In this document: positions 26,179 through 35,082 of the stretch, one piece after another
Layout of the letters: each line of letters opens with the position of its first letter
Numbering within the stretch: position 1 is the stretch's first letter
Notes under the pieces: model-generated
What the model was told of the DNA's origin: nothing
The model's input: only the letters and a program-made list of their open reading frames with translations
Database searches by the model: none
Position numbers and translations under genes: made by a program
Source of the DNA: Paenibacillus arenilitoris
GTDB taxonomy: Bacteria; Bacillota; Bacilli; Paenibacillales; Paenibacillaceae
Assembly: GCF_014705655.1 (NCBI RefSeq)
Contig: NZ_JACXIY010000015.1
Coordinates: forward strand, 124,001 to 188,000
Length of the DNA: 64,000 nucleotides
Reading direction: 5' to 3'

Positions 26179-26934
26179 ATGGATGTCGATCTGAAGCAGT
26201 CGGCCCAGCCGTATCTGGATGACGCGGAAGTCAAACGGCTCATCGCGCTAAGCCAATCCGGCGACACGCTGGCTAGAGACACGCTCGTGCAATGCAATAT
26301 CAGGCTCGTTTGGTCCGTCGTTCAACGGTTCATCAACCGCGGTTACGAGCCGGAGGACTTGTTCCAAATCGGATGCATCGGGCTGCTGAAGTCGGTGGAT
26401 AAGTTCGATTTGTCCTACGACGTGAAATTTTCGACTTACGCGGTGCCGATGATTATCGGAGAGATCCAGCGGTTCCTGCGCGACGACGGCACGCTCAAGG
26501 TAAGCAGGTCCCTCAAGGAAACGGCCAATAAGGTGCGCAAAATGAAGGACGAGCTCTCGAAGACGTTAGGACGGCTTCCGACCGTCGGCGAGGTGGCGGA
26601 GCGGCTCGGCATTACGCCCGAGGACGTCGTGTTCGCCCAGGAAGCGAACAAGCCGCCGACGTCGATCCACGAAACGGTGTTCGAGAACGACGGAGACCCG
26701 ATTACGCTCATGGACCAAATCGCCGACGACTCGCAGGAGAAATGGTTCGATAAGCTGGCGCTGGTCGAAGCGATCGAAGGGTTGAGCGAACGGGAGCGGC
26801 TGATCGTGTACTTAAGGTATTACCGCGACAAGACGCAGTCCGAAGTAGCGAGCAGGCTAGGCATATCGCAGGTGCAGGTTTCCCGGCTGGAGAAAAAAAT
26901 ACTGCAGTCCATCAAAGACCAAATCGCCCTTTAA
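26179..26934 (+). CDS. sigF: RNA polymerase sigma factor SigF
   Basis: First compartment-specific sigma factor of the forespore. The 251-residue protein has region 2 (DLFQIGCIGLLKSVDKFD, then FSTYAVPMIIGEIQR), region 3 and region 4 (TQSEVASRLGISQVQVSRLEKK). I chose ATG at 26179; TTG at 26170 touches the GGGG site. The stop codon sits in the loop of the terminator that ends the spoIIA operon. Confidence 0.97.
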   Translation: MDVDLKQSAQPYLDDAEVKRLIALSQSGDTLARDTLVQCNIRLVWSVVQRFINRGYEPEDLFQIGCIGLLKSVDKFDLSYDVKFSTYAVPMIIGEIQRFLRDDGTLKVSRSLKETANKVRKMKDELSKTLGRLPTVGEVAERLGITPEDVVFAQEANKPPTSIHETVFENDGDPITLMDQIADDSQEKWFDKLALVEAIEGLSERERLIVYLRYYRDKTQSEVASRLGISQVQVSRLEKKILQSIKDQIAL

Positions 26935-26950
26935 GGCGAGTTGGTCTTTT
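26914..26950 (+). terminator. Terminator overlapping the end of sigF
   Basis: AAAGACCAAATCGCC (26914-26928) pairs with GGCGAGTTGGTCTTT (26936-26950) with one mismatch, followed by T; the sigF TAA is in the loop. The operon ends here, so spoVAA needs its own promoter. Confidence 0.85.
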
Positions 26951-26975
26951 CATGTTATTACCTCATTTTGCATGA

Positions 26976-27003
26976 GTATCCGAAACGTCCTTATCTCATA
27001 CTA
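26976..27003 (+). promoter_or_regulatory. Candidate forespore (sigma-G/F) promoter for spoVAA
   Basis: CATACTA (26997-27003) is a perfect CATNNTA -10. GTATC (26976-26980), 16 bases upstream, is an imperfect GHATR -35 with slightly short spacing. Confidence 0.5.
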
Positions 27004-27049
27004 ATCGGGAAACAATCACCATCACGCAAAGCAGAAGGGATGCTGACGC

Positions 27050-27697
27050 ATGGAAGCTTCGAAACCATCTGTCCTCTATCTGCGCCTCAAGAAACGGATC
27101 TACATTAAGCCGGATCAGGCCGTGTCGCTCGGACAGGCCGCCCGGCTGCTCGCTTACGACGATGCGCTCGAGAAACGGCTGAAGGAGCTCGTGCTCTATA
27201 AGCATAACAAGGCCGACGGGAACCGGGTCGTCATCGACCTGCTGCAAATCGTCAGACATATCCGCGAGCTGAACCCGGACATGACGATCGAAGCTTACGG
27301 CGACCCGCAGGTGCTGGTCATGGTGGCCGAGAAGCCGGTGAAGCCGCGAATCCCGATCCTTATTCTGTCGTGGCTGCTGCTATTTTTCGGGGCGGGACTC
27401 GCCATCATGAACTTCCATACCGATGTCAGCATGAAGGAGGTTCATATCCGGATCGTCGAGCTCATTACCGGGGAGCGGACGGAACATCCGCTATGGTTCC
27501 AAATTCCTTATTCACTCGGCATCGGACTCGGCATGGTGTTATTTTTCAACCACCTGTTCCGCAAGCGGTTCAATGAAGAGCCGAATCCGCTCGAGGTGGA
27601 GCTGTACATGTATCAAGAAAACGTGAACGCCTACGTCATTGCCGACGAAATGCGCAAAAAGGCGGATTACGATCAGCAGAGGGACGGATCGTCATGA
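27050..27697 (+). CDS. spoVAA: Stage V sporulation protein AA
   Basis: SpoVA proteins form the channel that loads dipicolinic acid into the forespore and releases it on germination. This 215-residue protein has a soluble N-terminal domain (YLRLKKRIYIKPDQAVSLGQ, about residues 1-90) and two membrane segments (about 100-118 and 148-165), as in SpoVAA. AGAAGGGA precedes the ATG. It overlaps spoVAB by four bases. Confidence 0.93.
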   Translation: MEASKPSVLYLRLKKRIYIKPDQAVSLGQAARLLAYDDALEKRLKELVLYKHNKADGNRVVIDLLQIVRHIRELNPDMTIEAYGDPQVLVMVAEKPVKPRIPILILSWLLLFFGAGLAIMNFHTDVSMKEVHIRIVELITGERTEHPLWFQIPYSLGIGLGMVLFFNHLFRKRFNEEPNPLEVELYMYQENVNAYVIADEMRKKADYDQQRDGSS

Positions 27698-28122
27698 TGC
27701 ACGGGGCGGCGAATTTATTTGTCGCGGTGCTGGGCCTCGCGGGCGGGCTCGCGGTCGGCAGCGGGCTGGTCGCGCTGCTCATCGTGCTCGATCTCATCCC
27801 CCGGCTCGCTCAAATCGGCAATGCGTACCGGCTGTCGGTCTGGTTCGAGACGGCCGTCATTTGCGGCTCGCTGTACTGGACCTTCGCGGATTTCATGGAT
27901 TGGACGTTCAAGCTGCCGTCCGGGCTATTGCTGGGCGGCGCGGGACTGATCGACGGCATGTTCGTCGGGATGCTGGCCGCCGCGCTGACGGAGGTCATGA
28001 ATGTGCTCCCGATTTTGGCGAAAAGAATGAACCTGTCGGATTATATGGTCGCGCTTGTCATGGCGATGGTGCTCGGCAAAACGTTAGGCTCTTTGTTTGA
28101 CTGGCTCGTGTTTCAGTGGTAG
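27694..28122 (+). CDS. spoVAB: Stage V sporulation protein AB
   Basis: A 142-residue protein with four membrane segments and the family layout of SpoVAB, including segments IDGMFVGMLAAALTEVMNVL and MVLGKTLGSLFDW. It starts within the end of spoVAA (overlap four bases) and is followed after 25 bases by spoVAF. spoVAC, spoVAD and spoVAE are not here. Confidence 0.92.
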   Translation: MMHGAANLFVAVLGLAGGLAVGSGLVALLIVLDLIPRLAQIGNAYRLSVWFETAVICGSLYWTFADFMDWTFKLPSGLLLGGAGLIDGMFVGMLAAALTEVMNVLPILAKRMNLSDYMVALVMAMVLGKTLGSLFDWLVFQW

Positions 28123-28147
28123 CTCAATACGAACGAGGTGAAGCGAG

Positions 28148-29782
28148 ATGAGAGATTCTTATACGGGACAGGAGCAAGAGGAAGGAAGAAGCGCGATGCC
28201 GCCGCAAGGGGAAGTATCGGGCGACCAGCTGCGCGAGGAGTCGGGCAAGCGCGAGGAGGGTGAGCCGCTCGTCTCGAGACCGAAGCGTGAGGGGAGAGGC
28301 GGCCAAACGTCGGCTCATGAAAGAAACGAGCCTATTCCGGATCGGCTAGACGACGTGCTTGTTCGGCTCGAGAACGAAATCGGGTACAAAACGAGCTTCG
28401 ACGTCGTCGTCAGGGAGATGACGTTCGGCGAGCGGCGCACGGCCATGCTGTGCATGAACGGCCTCGTGAAGGACACGATTTTGACGGAAGTGCTGAAGCG
28501 GCTCACCTTCCTTCATCCGGACGATTTGTCGACCCATGCGCTGCATGCCTTCCTCGACATGTACGTCCCAGCAGCGCAAGTATCGAAGGAGGACGATTGG
28601 AACAAGATGCTGGCCGGCGTCCTGGCCGGCGGAACGGCGCTCTTCATCGACGGCGAGACGAGCGCGATCATGATCGACGCCAAGGCGTTTCCCGCGCGCG
28701 GACCGGAAGAACCGACGCTCGAGAAGGTCGTTCGCGGCAGCCGGGACGGCTTCGTCGAGACGTTGATGGCCAACGTGTCGCTCGTTCGCCGGCGCGTGCG
28801 CGACCCGCAGCTGAGGTACGAAATCGTGCAAATCGGCGAGCGGACGAAGACGGACGTGTGCATCGCCTACATCAACGATTTGGTCGACAAGCAGCTGCTC
28901 GAATCGATCAAGAAAAAAATAAGGATGGTGAAGCTGGACGGCCTGCCGCTCGCCGACAAGCAGCTGGAGGAGGCAACCGTGAACCGGGGCTGGAACCCGT
29001 TCCCGCTCGTCCGATATTCCGAGCGCCCGGACACCGTCGCATCGCATCTGCTCGAAGGCGCGGTGGCGATCTTCGTCGATACGTCGCCGAGCGTCATGAC
29101 GCTGCCGACGTCGTATACGGATCTGATCCAGCACGCGGAAGAGAACCGGCAAACCCCGTTTATCGGCACCTACCTGCGCTGGGTCAGATTCGCCGGGATA
29201 TTCGCGTCCTTGTTCATGCTGCCGCTATGGCTGCTGTTCGTCATGTACCCCGAATTGAAGCCTCAGGCGCTCGCCTTTCTGGGCCCGAACAAAACCGGCA
29301 AGCTGCCGCTCGTCGTCCAGTTCGTCCTGGCCGAGGTCGGGGTCGATTTGATGAGGATGGCGTCGGTGCACACGCCTTCGTCGCTCGCGACGGCGATGTC
29401 GCTCGTGGCGGCGATCCTGATCGGCGATATCGCCGTGCAGACGGGGATATTCGTCAACGAGGTCATCCTGTACATGGCCGTCGCCGCGATCGGGATGTTC
29501 TCTACCCCGAGCTATGAACTCGGCCTCGCCAACCGGATCGTACGGCTCGTATTGATTTTGTCGGTGGCGGCGTTCAACGTGCCGGGGTTCGTCGTCGCGT
29601 CGACGGCCATCCTGCTCATGCTCGTATGCACGCGTTCCTTCAACCGTCCTTACATGTGGCCGATCATTCCGTTCGACATGAAGGCGTTATGGAGCATCAT
29701 CATCAGGCAGCCGGTGCTTCAGAACCGCGTGCGGCCGAACATTCTCCGGCCCCAGCAGCGCGATAAAATGCCCAAGACTTGA
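28148..29782 (+). CDS. spoVAF: Stage V sporulation protein AF, GerA-type membrane protein
   Basis: A 544-residue protein related to the A subunits of nutrient germinant receptors (GerAA family). It begins with a polar, low-complexity N-terminal region (about residues 1-60, rich in E, R, G and Q), then the cytoplasmic GerA domain, then four to five membrane segments from about residue 345 (FAGIFASLFMLPLWLLF onward). The long charged N-terminal extension is more extended than I expect for SpoVAF. It follows spoVAB directly and precedes lysA as in B. subtilis. Confidence 0.92.
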   Translation: MRDSYTGQEQEEGRSAMPPQGEVSGDQLREESGKREEGEPLVSRPKREGRGGQTSAHERNEPIPDRLDDVLVRLENEIGYKTSFDVVVREMTFGERRTAMLCMNGLVKDTILTEVLKRLTFLHPDDLSTHALHAFLDMYVPAAQVSKEDDWNKMLAGVLAGGTALFIDGETSAIMIDAKAFPARGPEEPTLEKVVRGSRDGFVETLMANVSLVRRRVRDPQLRYEIVQIGERTKTDVCIAYINDLVDKQLLESIKKKIRMVKLDGLPLADKQLEEATVNRGWNPFPLVRYSERPDTVASHLLEGAVAIFVDTSPSVMTLPTSYTDLIQHAEENRQTPFIGTYLRWVRFAGIFASLFMLPLWLLFVMYPELKPQALAFLGPNKTGKLPLVVQFVLAEVGVDLMRMASVHTPSSLATAMSLVAAILIGDIAVQTGIFVNEVILYMAVAAIGMFSTPSYELGLANRIVRLVLILSVAAFNVPGFVVASTAILLMLVCTRSFNRPYMWPIIPFDMKALWSIIIRQPVLQNRVRPNILRPQQRDKMPKT

Positions 29783-29844
29783 CGAAAACTAAAAAATGCA
29801 AATGAAATGTGAATTTATCCATTTCTCGCGCGGGTAGATTGCGT

Positions 29845-29907
29845 TATACTGTTGCTATTGATGCAAATTCTATCCTTTCTATCTGCCTATGGGCAAATAG
29901 AAGAAAG
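29845..29907 (+). promoter_or_regulatory. lysA upstream region: -10 candidate and leader hairpin
   Basis: TATACT (29845-29850) is a possible -10 without a clear -35. CTTTCTAT (29875-29882) with TGCC pairs with GGCA and ATAG-A-AGAAAG (to 29907), a long stem ending just before the GAGGGGA ribosome-binding site. It is not a recognisable lysine riboswitch. Confidence 0.45.
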
Positions 29908-29921
29908 CTGAGGGGAAATAG

Positions 29922-31253
29922 ATGTACCTACACGGAACCAGTAAAATTAACGCGAACGGTCATTTGGAAATCGGCGGCTGCGATGTAGCTGACTTGGCAA
30001 GCCAGTTCGGCACGCCGCTATATATTGTCGATGAAACGCTTGTGCGCCAACGTGCAAACGAATACGTCGAAGCGTTCAAAGCTTCCGGACTGAAGTTTCA
30101 GGTCGCCTACGCGAGCAAAGCATTCAGCGTAATGGCGATGTGCGCGATCGCAGAGCAGGAAGGCCTGTCGCTCGACGTCGTATCCGACGGCGAGCTTTAC
30201 ACGGCGCTGCAGGCCGGCTTCCCGGCCGAGCGGATTCATTTCCACGGCAACAACAAGACGCCGGAAGAGATCGACATGGCTCTCGACGCGGGCATCGGCT
30301 GCTTCGTCGTCGATAACTTCCTGGAGCTTCAGCTGCTGAACGCGCTGGCGGGAGACAAGGGCAAGAAGGTCAACATTTTGCTCCGGATCACCCCTGGCGT
30401 CGAAGCGCATACGCATGATTATATTTCGACGGGCCAGCAAGACTCGAAGTTCGGATTCGACCTGGGCAACGGCGCGGCGAAGCAAGCGATCGAGCAGGCG
30501 CTGGCGCTCCCGAACTTGATCGTGCTCGGCGTGCATTCCCATATCGGCTCGCAAATTTTCGAGGTGGAAGGGTTCCGCATGGCGGTCGACAAAGTGGCCG
30601 AATTCGCGGTTTCCGTCCGCAGCGAGCTTGGGCTCACCTTCAAAGTGATCAACCTGGGCGGCGGCTTCGGCATCCGTTACGTGGAAGGCGACACGCCGCT
30701 TCCGATCGGCGAGTACGTGGCCGCGATTACGGGCGCGATCATTTCCAACTTTACCAAGGCGGATTTCCCGCTGCCCGAAATTTGGGTCGAGCCGGGCCGC
30801 AGCATGGTCGGCGACGCCGGCACGACGCTGTACACGGTAGGCACCAGCAAGAACATTCCTGGGGTGCGCAAGTATATCGCCGTCGACGGCGGCATGACGG
30901 ACAACCCTCGCCCAGCGTTGTACCAATCGAAGTACGAAGCGATACTGGCCAATCGCGCCAACGAACCGGTCGAAGAGACGGTATCCGTAGCAGGCAAATG
31001 CTGCGAAAGCGGCGATATGCTGATCTGGGATCTCGACCTGCCGAAAGCCGAAAACGGCGACCTGCTTGCCGTATTCTGCACGGGCGCCTACAACTACGCA
31101 ATGGCGAGCAACTATAACCGGATCCGCCGTCCGGCCGTCGTATTCGTGAAGGACGGTCAAGCGGATCTTGCGGTCAAGCGCGAATCGCTCGAAAATATCG
31201 TCTGCAACGACGTCATCCCGGCAAGGCTTCAAAAATCGTCGCTTGCGAAATAA
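29922..31253 (+). CDS. lysA: Diaminopimelate decarboxylase
   Basis: Last step of lysine synthesis, decarboxylating meso-diaminopimelate with PLP. The 443-residue fold-III enzyme shows the PLP lysine in [10 protein letters not shown], the HSHIGSQIF segment, the phosphate loop in [10 protein letters not shown], the [11 protein letters not shown] segment and the substrate-binding CCESGDML near the C-terminus. GAGGGGA precedes the ATG. spoVAF-lysA-ppiB order is conserved with B. subtilis. Confidence 0.97.
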   Translation: MYLHGTSKINANGHLEIGGCDVADLASQFGTPLYIVDETLVRQRANEYVEAFKASGLKFQVAYASKAFSVMAMCAIAEQEGLSLDVVSDGELYTALQAGFPAERIHFHGNNKTPEEIDMALDAGIGCFVVDNFLELQLLNALAGDKGKKVNILLRITPGVEAHTHDYISTGQQDSKFGFDLGNGAAKQAIEQALALPNLIVLGVHSHIGSQIFEVEGFRMAVDKVAEFAVSVRSELGLTFKVINLGGGFGIRYVEGDTPLPIGEYVAAITGAIISNFTKADFPLPEIWVEPGRSMVGDAGTTLYTVGTSKNIPGVRKYIAVDGGMTDNPRPALYQSKYEAILANRANEPVEETVSVAGKCCESGDMLIWDLDLPKAENGDLLAVFCTGAYNYAMASNYNRIRRPAVVFVKDGQADLAVKRESLENIVCNDVIPARLQKSSLAK

Positions 31254-31306
31254 GGGCGAAATTTGGTAACGTAGTCTTATCCGGACAAAGAAAGGTAGAT
31301 GCAGTC

Positions 31307-31738
31307 ATGGCAAAACAAGCGAAAATCACGTTGGCAAGCGGCGGAGAAGTCGTACTCGACCTGTTCGATCAAGACGCGCCGAATACGGTAGCGAACTTCG
31401 AGAAGCTCGCGAACGAGGGCTTCTATAACGGACTTACGTTCCACCGCGTCATCCCGGGCTTCGTCGCGCAGGGCGGCTGCCCGAACGGCAACGGCACGGG
31501 CGGTCCCGGCTACACGATCGATTGCGAGATCAATCCGAACAAGCATGAGCGCGGAACGCTCGCGATGGCGCATGCCGGCCGCAATACGGGCGGAAGCCAG
31601 TTCTACATCTGTTACCAGCCGCAGCCACATCTGAACGGCGGACATACCGTGTTCGGCCGCGTAGCCAAAGGCATGGAGCACGTAGACGCGCTCAAAGGCG
31701 GAGACAAGATGGAAAAAGTCGAAGTCGCGGAAGTATAG
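31307..31738 (+). CDS. ppiB: Cyclophilin-type peptidyl-prolyl cis-trans isomerase
   Basis: A compact cytoplasmic cyclophilin of 143 residues without signal peptide. The active-site segments are present: [13 protein letters not shown] (catalytic Arg), [17 protein letters not shown] and [12 protein letters not shown] lies upstream of the ATG. It is the same neighbour of lysA as ppiB in B. subtilis. Confidence 0.95.
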   Translation: MAKQAKITLASGGEVVLDLFDQDAPNTVANFEKLANEGFYNGLTFHRVIPGFVAQGGCPNGNGTGGPGYTIDCEINPNKHERGTLAMAHAGRNTGGSQFYICYQPQPHLNGGHTVFGRVAKGMEHVDALKGGDKMEKVEVAEV

Positions 31739-31753
31739 TATATCCGCGCATGT

Positions 31754-31800
31754 TGAAAACCGTCAATCCACTTGATGTTCAAGAGGAGTGACGGTTTTTC
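31754..31800 (+). terminator. Terminator after ppiB
   Basis: AAAACCGTCA pairs with TGACGGTTTT, followed by T. A 25-base loop separates the arms. Confidence 0.75.
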
Positions 31801-31816
31801 GTATATTCGTATGTAA

Positions 31817-31841
31817 GAGCGCCTGAACTTTCAGGCGCTCC
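31817..31841 (-). terminator. Terminator of the 37-aa gene
   Basis: GAGCGCCTGAA pairs perfectly with TTCAGGCGCTC (31818-31840). It is adjacent to the stop codon of the minus-strand gene. Confidence 0.7.
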
Positions 31842-31848
31842 CGCAAAA

Positions 31849-31962
31849 TTAGCAGTAGCCGTTGCGTTTGTGGTTCTTTTTCTTGGCGACGAAAATTACT
31901 TTTTTAGCCAATACGACGATGACGAATTTTTTCTTTTTCTTTTCAGTGCGTCCGTATCCCAT
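31849..31962 (-). CDS. Very basic 37-residue protein
   Basis: Minus-strand frame MGYGRTEKKKKKFV, a hydrophobic stretch (VIVVLAKKVIFVA), then KKKNHKRNGYC and stop. About one third of the residues are Lys or Arg. A strong AAAGGAGG lies upstream of the ATG and a perfect hairpin follows the stop codon, so both borders look like a real gene. Function unknown; small basic proteins of sporulating bacteria are often spore-associated, but nothing here proves it. The codon use (A-rich, many AAA) differs from neighbours because of the Lys content. Confidence 0.7.
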   Translation of the reverse strand: MGYGRTEKKKKKFVIVVLAKKVIFVAKKKNHKRNGYC

Positions 31963-32170
31963 AGTGAACTCCTCCTTTACCGTGAATTAATATACAATAT
32001 TCATAGAATAGTAGATTTGATTGGACATTCCCGATGCACCTGCGGAAATTCTAGCAGTTTGGGTAAGCATGCGATAAGCCGTCGGCTTACGGGCTGCGAT
32101 TCCGGAGCGGTAGGAATGGCCGTTATGAAAATCCTTGCTTTTTTCAAATTACAGTGGTAACATTTCCTCA

Positions 32171-32199
32171 TTGTTACTTATTAAAGTTGGATTTATATT
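32171..32199 (+). promoter_or_regulatory. Promoter of the riboflavin operon
   Basis: TTGTTA (32171-32176) and TATATT (32194-32199) with a 17-base spacer, just upstream of the FMN riboswitch. From 31963 to 32170 I see only an AAGCCG-T-CGGCTT hairpin near 32075-32087 and no gene. Confidence 0.8.
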
Positions 32200-32218
32200 T
32201 AAATATTTTGTGCGGCTT

Positions 32219-32424
32219 TCCTTCGGGGTGAGGTGAAATTCCTAACCGGCGGTGATCGGAGTTGCATGGCGAGGATCGGATAACCGGACTTGCCGTGCGT
32301 CATCCGTCAGTCCGTGACCCGGTCCGATTGCGGTTCGTCAGGCTTCATGCCTGGTCGAACGAATGGGAACGGTGGACCTGGTGCAAATCCGGGACCGACA
32401 GTATAGTCTGGATGGGAGAAGGAG
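32219..32424 (+). ncRNA. FMN riboswitch (RFN element)
   Basis: The conserved RFN blocks are present in order: CTTCGGGGTGAGGTGAAATT and CCTAACCGGCGGTGAT at the start, then GACCTGGTGCAAATCCGGG, then CCGACAGTATAGTCTGGATG and GGAGAAGG at the end. The element is about 205 bases, longer than typical, because one peripheral stem (about 32265-32345) is extended. It senses flavin mononucleotide and controls the downstream terminator. Confidence 0.97.
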
Positions 32425-32601
32425 AGGCATCGACAGCTGCGAGCGGTTTGCTTACTTGTTTGTGCATTATTTCACAAACGGAGCGGGCTTGTTTGAGCAG
32501 CGTTTTATACGAATCGGCGCCGTAGAAAGTACGGTTTATTTAGGAGCGTCTACTAACGCGAATTTTCGTTCGATTCTGTCGTATGTACTCTTGCTTTGCT
32601 A

Positions 32602-32646
32602 CATCGCCCCTGTCGGACTGCTTGCCGATTGGGGTGTTTTTTGTTT
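32602..32646 (+). terminator. Riboswitch-controlled terminator upstream of ribD
   Basis: CGCCCC (32605-32610) pairs with GGGGTG (32631-32636, one G-T pair), extended inside by TCGG/CCGA, then six T. It lies 180 bases after the aptamer, and the T-run ends only a few bases before the ribD start. Confidence 0.85.
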
Positions 32647-32655
32647 GTGGAAATT

Positions 32656-33750
32656 TTGAACGACGAGTATTACATGCGACTGGCGCTCGAATTAGCGGCA
32701 AAAGCGGCCGGTCAGACCGGCATTAATCCCGTGGTCGGCTGCGTGGTCGTCAAGGAAGGCCGAATCGTCGGCGTCGGCACGCATTTGAAGCGAGGAACGG
32801 GTCATGCGGAAGTGCATGCCTTGCAAATGGCCGGAGACGAGGCGGAAGGGGCAACCGTATACGTTACGCTCGAGCCGTGCAGCCACTTCGGCAAGACGCC
32901 TCCCTGCTGCGAGCGGATCATTGCCGCGAAGGCGGCGAGAGTGGTCGTCGCGAGCGGAGACCCGAACCCGCAAGTGTCGGGCAGGGGCATCGCGAGGCTG
33001 CGCGAAGAGGGAATCGACGTTACCATCGGCGTACTGGAGCAGCAATCCCGGCTGATGAACGAAAAGTTCAATAAATACATTACGACCAAGCTGCCGTTCG
33101 TTACGTTAAAGACGGCAAGCACGCTTGACGGCAAAATCGCTTCCCGTTCGGGAGACAGCCGCTGGGTGACGGGCGCGATCGCGCGCGAGCAGGTGCATAC
33201 GCTGCGCCACCAGCACGATGCGATTATGGTCGGAATCGGCACGGTGCTGGCGGACGATCCGCTGCTGAACACGCGGGCTTCCGTGCCCGCCGTCGATCCG
33301 GTCCGGATTATCGTCGACACCTCGCTTCGGCTCCCGCTTGAAGCGCGCGTCGTCACCGATCGCACGATACGTACGATCGTGCTCGCATCCTGCAGTGCAT
33401 CATCGGACAAAATAGCCGCGCTGACCGCCGCCGGGGTGGAGGTCGTCGTATGCGGATCGGGCGAGAAGGTCGATCTGGCCGAGGGGATGAAGAAGCTGGG
33501 GGAGCTCGAGATCGGCTCGATCCTGCTCGAAGGCGGCGGCCGATTAAACGGTGCCATGCTGGAAGCGAGGCTGATCGATAAAATCGTGCTGTACTACGCC
33601 GCCAAAATCGTCGGCGGAGCGGAGGCTCCGGGCACGTTCACGTTCCCGGGCGTCGATAAAATGGCCGACGCGATCGCGCTGGAACGGGTTCAAATCGAAA
33701 TGGCGGGCGAAGACATTAGTGTAACAGGCTACCCCGCTTATAAGGAATAA
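32656..33750 (+). CDS. ribD: Bifunctional riboflavin deaminase/reductase RibD
   Basis: Second and third steps of riboflavin synthesis. The N-terminal deaminase has the zinc-binding HAEVHAL and LEPCSHFGKTPPC motifs; the C-terminal reductase begins around PFVTLKTASTLDGKIAS and contains LLEGGGRLNGAML. Start is uncertain: TTG at 32656 gives the family-like MNDEYYMRLALEL (364 aa), GTG at 32647 would add three residues, and ATG at 32674 would lose the first six. No strong ribosome-binding site is visible because the terminator T-run is so close. Confidence 0.94.
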   Translation: MNDEYYMRLALELAAKAAGQTGINPVVGCVVVKEGRIVGVGTHLKRGTGHAEVHALQMAGDEAEGATVYVTLEPCSHFGKTPPCCERIIAAKAARVVVASGDPNPQVSGRGIARLREEGIDVTIGVLEQQSRLMNEKFNKYITTKLPFVTLKTASTLDGKIASRSGDSRWVTGAIAREQVHTLRHQHDAIMVGIGTVLADDPLLNTRASVPAVDPVRIIVDTSLRLPLEARVVTDRTIRTIVLASCSASSDKIAALTAAGVEVVVCGSGEKVDLAEGMKKLGELEIGSILLEGGGRLNGAMLEARLIDKIVLYYAAKIVGGAEAPGTFTFPGVDKMADAIALERVQIEMAGEDISVTGYPAYKE

Positions 33751-33768
33751 TCTAAGAGGAGGCCTGCC

Positions 33769-34428
33769 ATGTTTACCGGTTTAGTGGAAGAAGTCGGACA
33801 GTTGAAGGGGATCGCGAAGCAAGGGGAGGCGATGCAACTGCGCATAGGCGCGTCACGGGTGCTCGATGGCGTCATGATCGGCGACAGCATTTCGGTAAAC
33901 GGCGTATGCTTAACCGTTACGTCGTTCGACCGCTCGTCGTTCGCGGCGGACGTCATGCCCGAGACTTACCGGAAATCGTCGCTTCACCGGCTCAGGCCGG
34001 GCGAAGGCGTCAATCTGGAGCGCGCGATGCAGGCGGGAGCCCGCTTCGGCGGTCATATGGTGCAAGGACATATCGACGGAACCGGACAGATCGTCTCGCG
34101 GGAAACGGATGCCAATGCCGTCGTCTTTGAAATTCGGATCCATGACGACGGCATGCTGCGATACGTCATCCCGAAGGGCTCGATCGCCATTGACGGAATA
34201 AGCTTGACGGTCGTCGACACAACCTCGCATACGTTCACGGTATCGATCATCCCGCATACGCTCGGCGAAACCGCCCTTCAGCACAAGCATGCGGGCGATA
34301 CCGTCAATATCGAGTGCGATGTCATCGGCAAATACGTCGACCATCTGCTACATTTCCGGCAGCCGGAATCGGCCAAGCCGGCGTCCAAGCTTTCGACGGC
34401 GTTTCTTCTGGAAAACGGATTTTTGTAA
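33769..34428 (+). CDS. ribE: Riboflavin synthase alpha chain
   Basis: Dismutates two lumazines to riboflavin. The 219-residue protein shows the two tandem lumazine-binding repeats: the first starts MFTGLVEEVGQL with VNGVCLTV, the second starts around MVQGHIDGTGQI with IDGISLTVV. GGAGG precedes the ATG, 18 bases after ribD. The next rib gene is 700 bases away because repeat island 2 intervenes. Confidence 0.96.
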   Translation: MFTGLVEEVGQLKGIAKQGEAMQLRIGASRVLDGVMIGDSISVNGVCLTVTSFDRSSFAADVMPETYRKSSLHRLRPGEGVNLERAMQAGARFGGHMVQGHIDGTGQIVSRETDANAVVFEIRIHDDGMLRYVIPKGSIAIDGISLTVVDTTSHTFTVSIIPHTLGETALQHKHAGDTVNIECDVIGKYVDHLLHFRQPESAKPASKLSTAFLLENGFL

Positions 34429-34680
34429 TGATCTCGCAGATTATCGTCGCAGCCGCGGTAAGTACGCCGATTTAGTTTCAAAATTTGAAACTAAATCCAA
34501 GCGTAAGCGTCTGATCGAGTCAATAAATTCAACTATTGAAACTAAATACAGAAAACAAGTCAAACCAAGCCGGAATTGACGTCTTCAGAATCAAATTTTG
34601 AAACTAACCATGCACCAAACTGCCCAAACCGCTCTCGAATTTAAAAATTTGAAACAAACAAACTTTCGCTCCCAAAGCAA

Positions 34681-34998
34681 GCGTGTCCCGCAGGGACGAA
34701 AGCGTTCCAAGCACAAACGTAGCCCCACACCTATCACTGCAGCGCCAACGTTAGTCCAATTGCGGGTGTCCAGAGGGCGCAGCGCCTCGGGGCCCTCCCT
34801 TGGAAGGGAGGGTTTGGGAGGGATCGAAGCCTTTAAGGGTTGGTTAGCCGTGAAGCGTGTCCCTCAGGGACGAAAGCGTTCCAAGCACAAACGTAGCCCA
34901 CACCTATCACTGCAGCGCCAACGTTAGTCCAATTGCGGGTGTCCAGAGGGCGCAGCGCCTCGGGGCCCTCCCTTGGAAGGGAGGGTTTGGGAGGGTTC
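34681..34998 (+). repeat. Two tandem copies of a 174-bp unit with two hairpin modules
   Basis: Each copy starts GCGTGTCCCKCAGGGACG (34681 and 34855) and contains the GTTAGTCCAATTGCGG block, a CCAGAGGGCGCAGCGCCTC hairpin, and the perfect palindrome CCCTCCCTT-GG-AAGGGAGGG followed by TTTGGGAGGG. The same G/C-rich module occurs once in island 1 (15691-15772). Confidence 0.9.
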
Positions 34999-35082
34999 GA
35001 AGCCTTTGAAGGTTTGGTTGAAGTCTTTGAAGGTTTGGTTGAAGTCTTTGAAGGTTTGGATTAACCCTTTGAAGGGTACGGG
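34999..35082 (+). repeat. 21-nt tandem repeat, second locus
   Basis: Units at 34999, 35020, 35041 and 35062 with consensus GAAGYCTTTGAAGGTTTGGWT, the same family as at 15773-15863. The last unit carries the longer palindrome CCCTTTGAAGGG. A single diverged unit also lies near 34825. Confidence 0.9.

Noticed and set aside
28450..29517. Alternative plus-strand frame of 355 codons inside spoVAF
   Set aside because: Overlaps SpoVAF completely and encodes a low-complexity Arg/Ala/Gly-rich peptide.
31870..32160. Plus-strand frame of 96 codons before the rib promoter
   Set aside because: It is the complement of the 37-aa gene plus its upstream region and lacks a ribosome-binding site.
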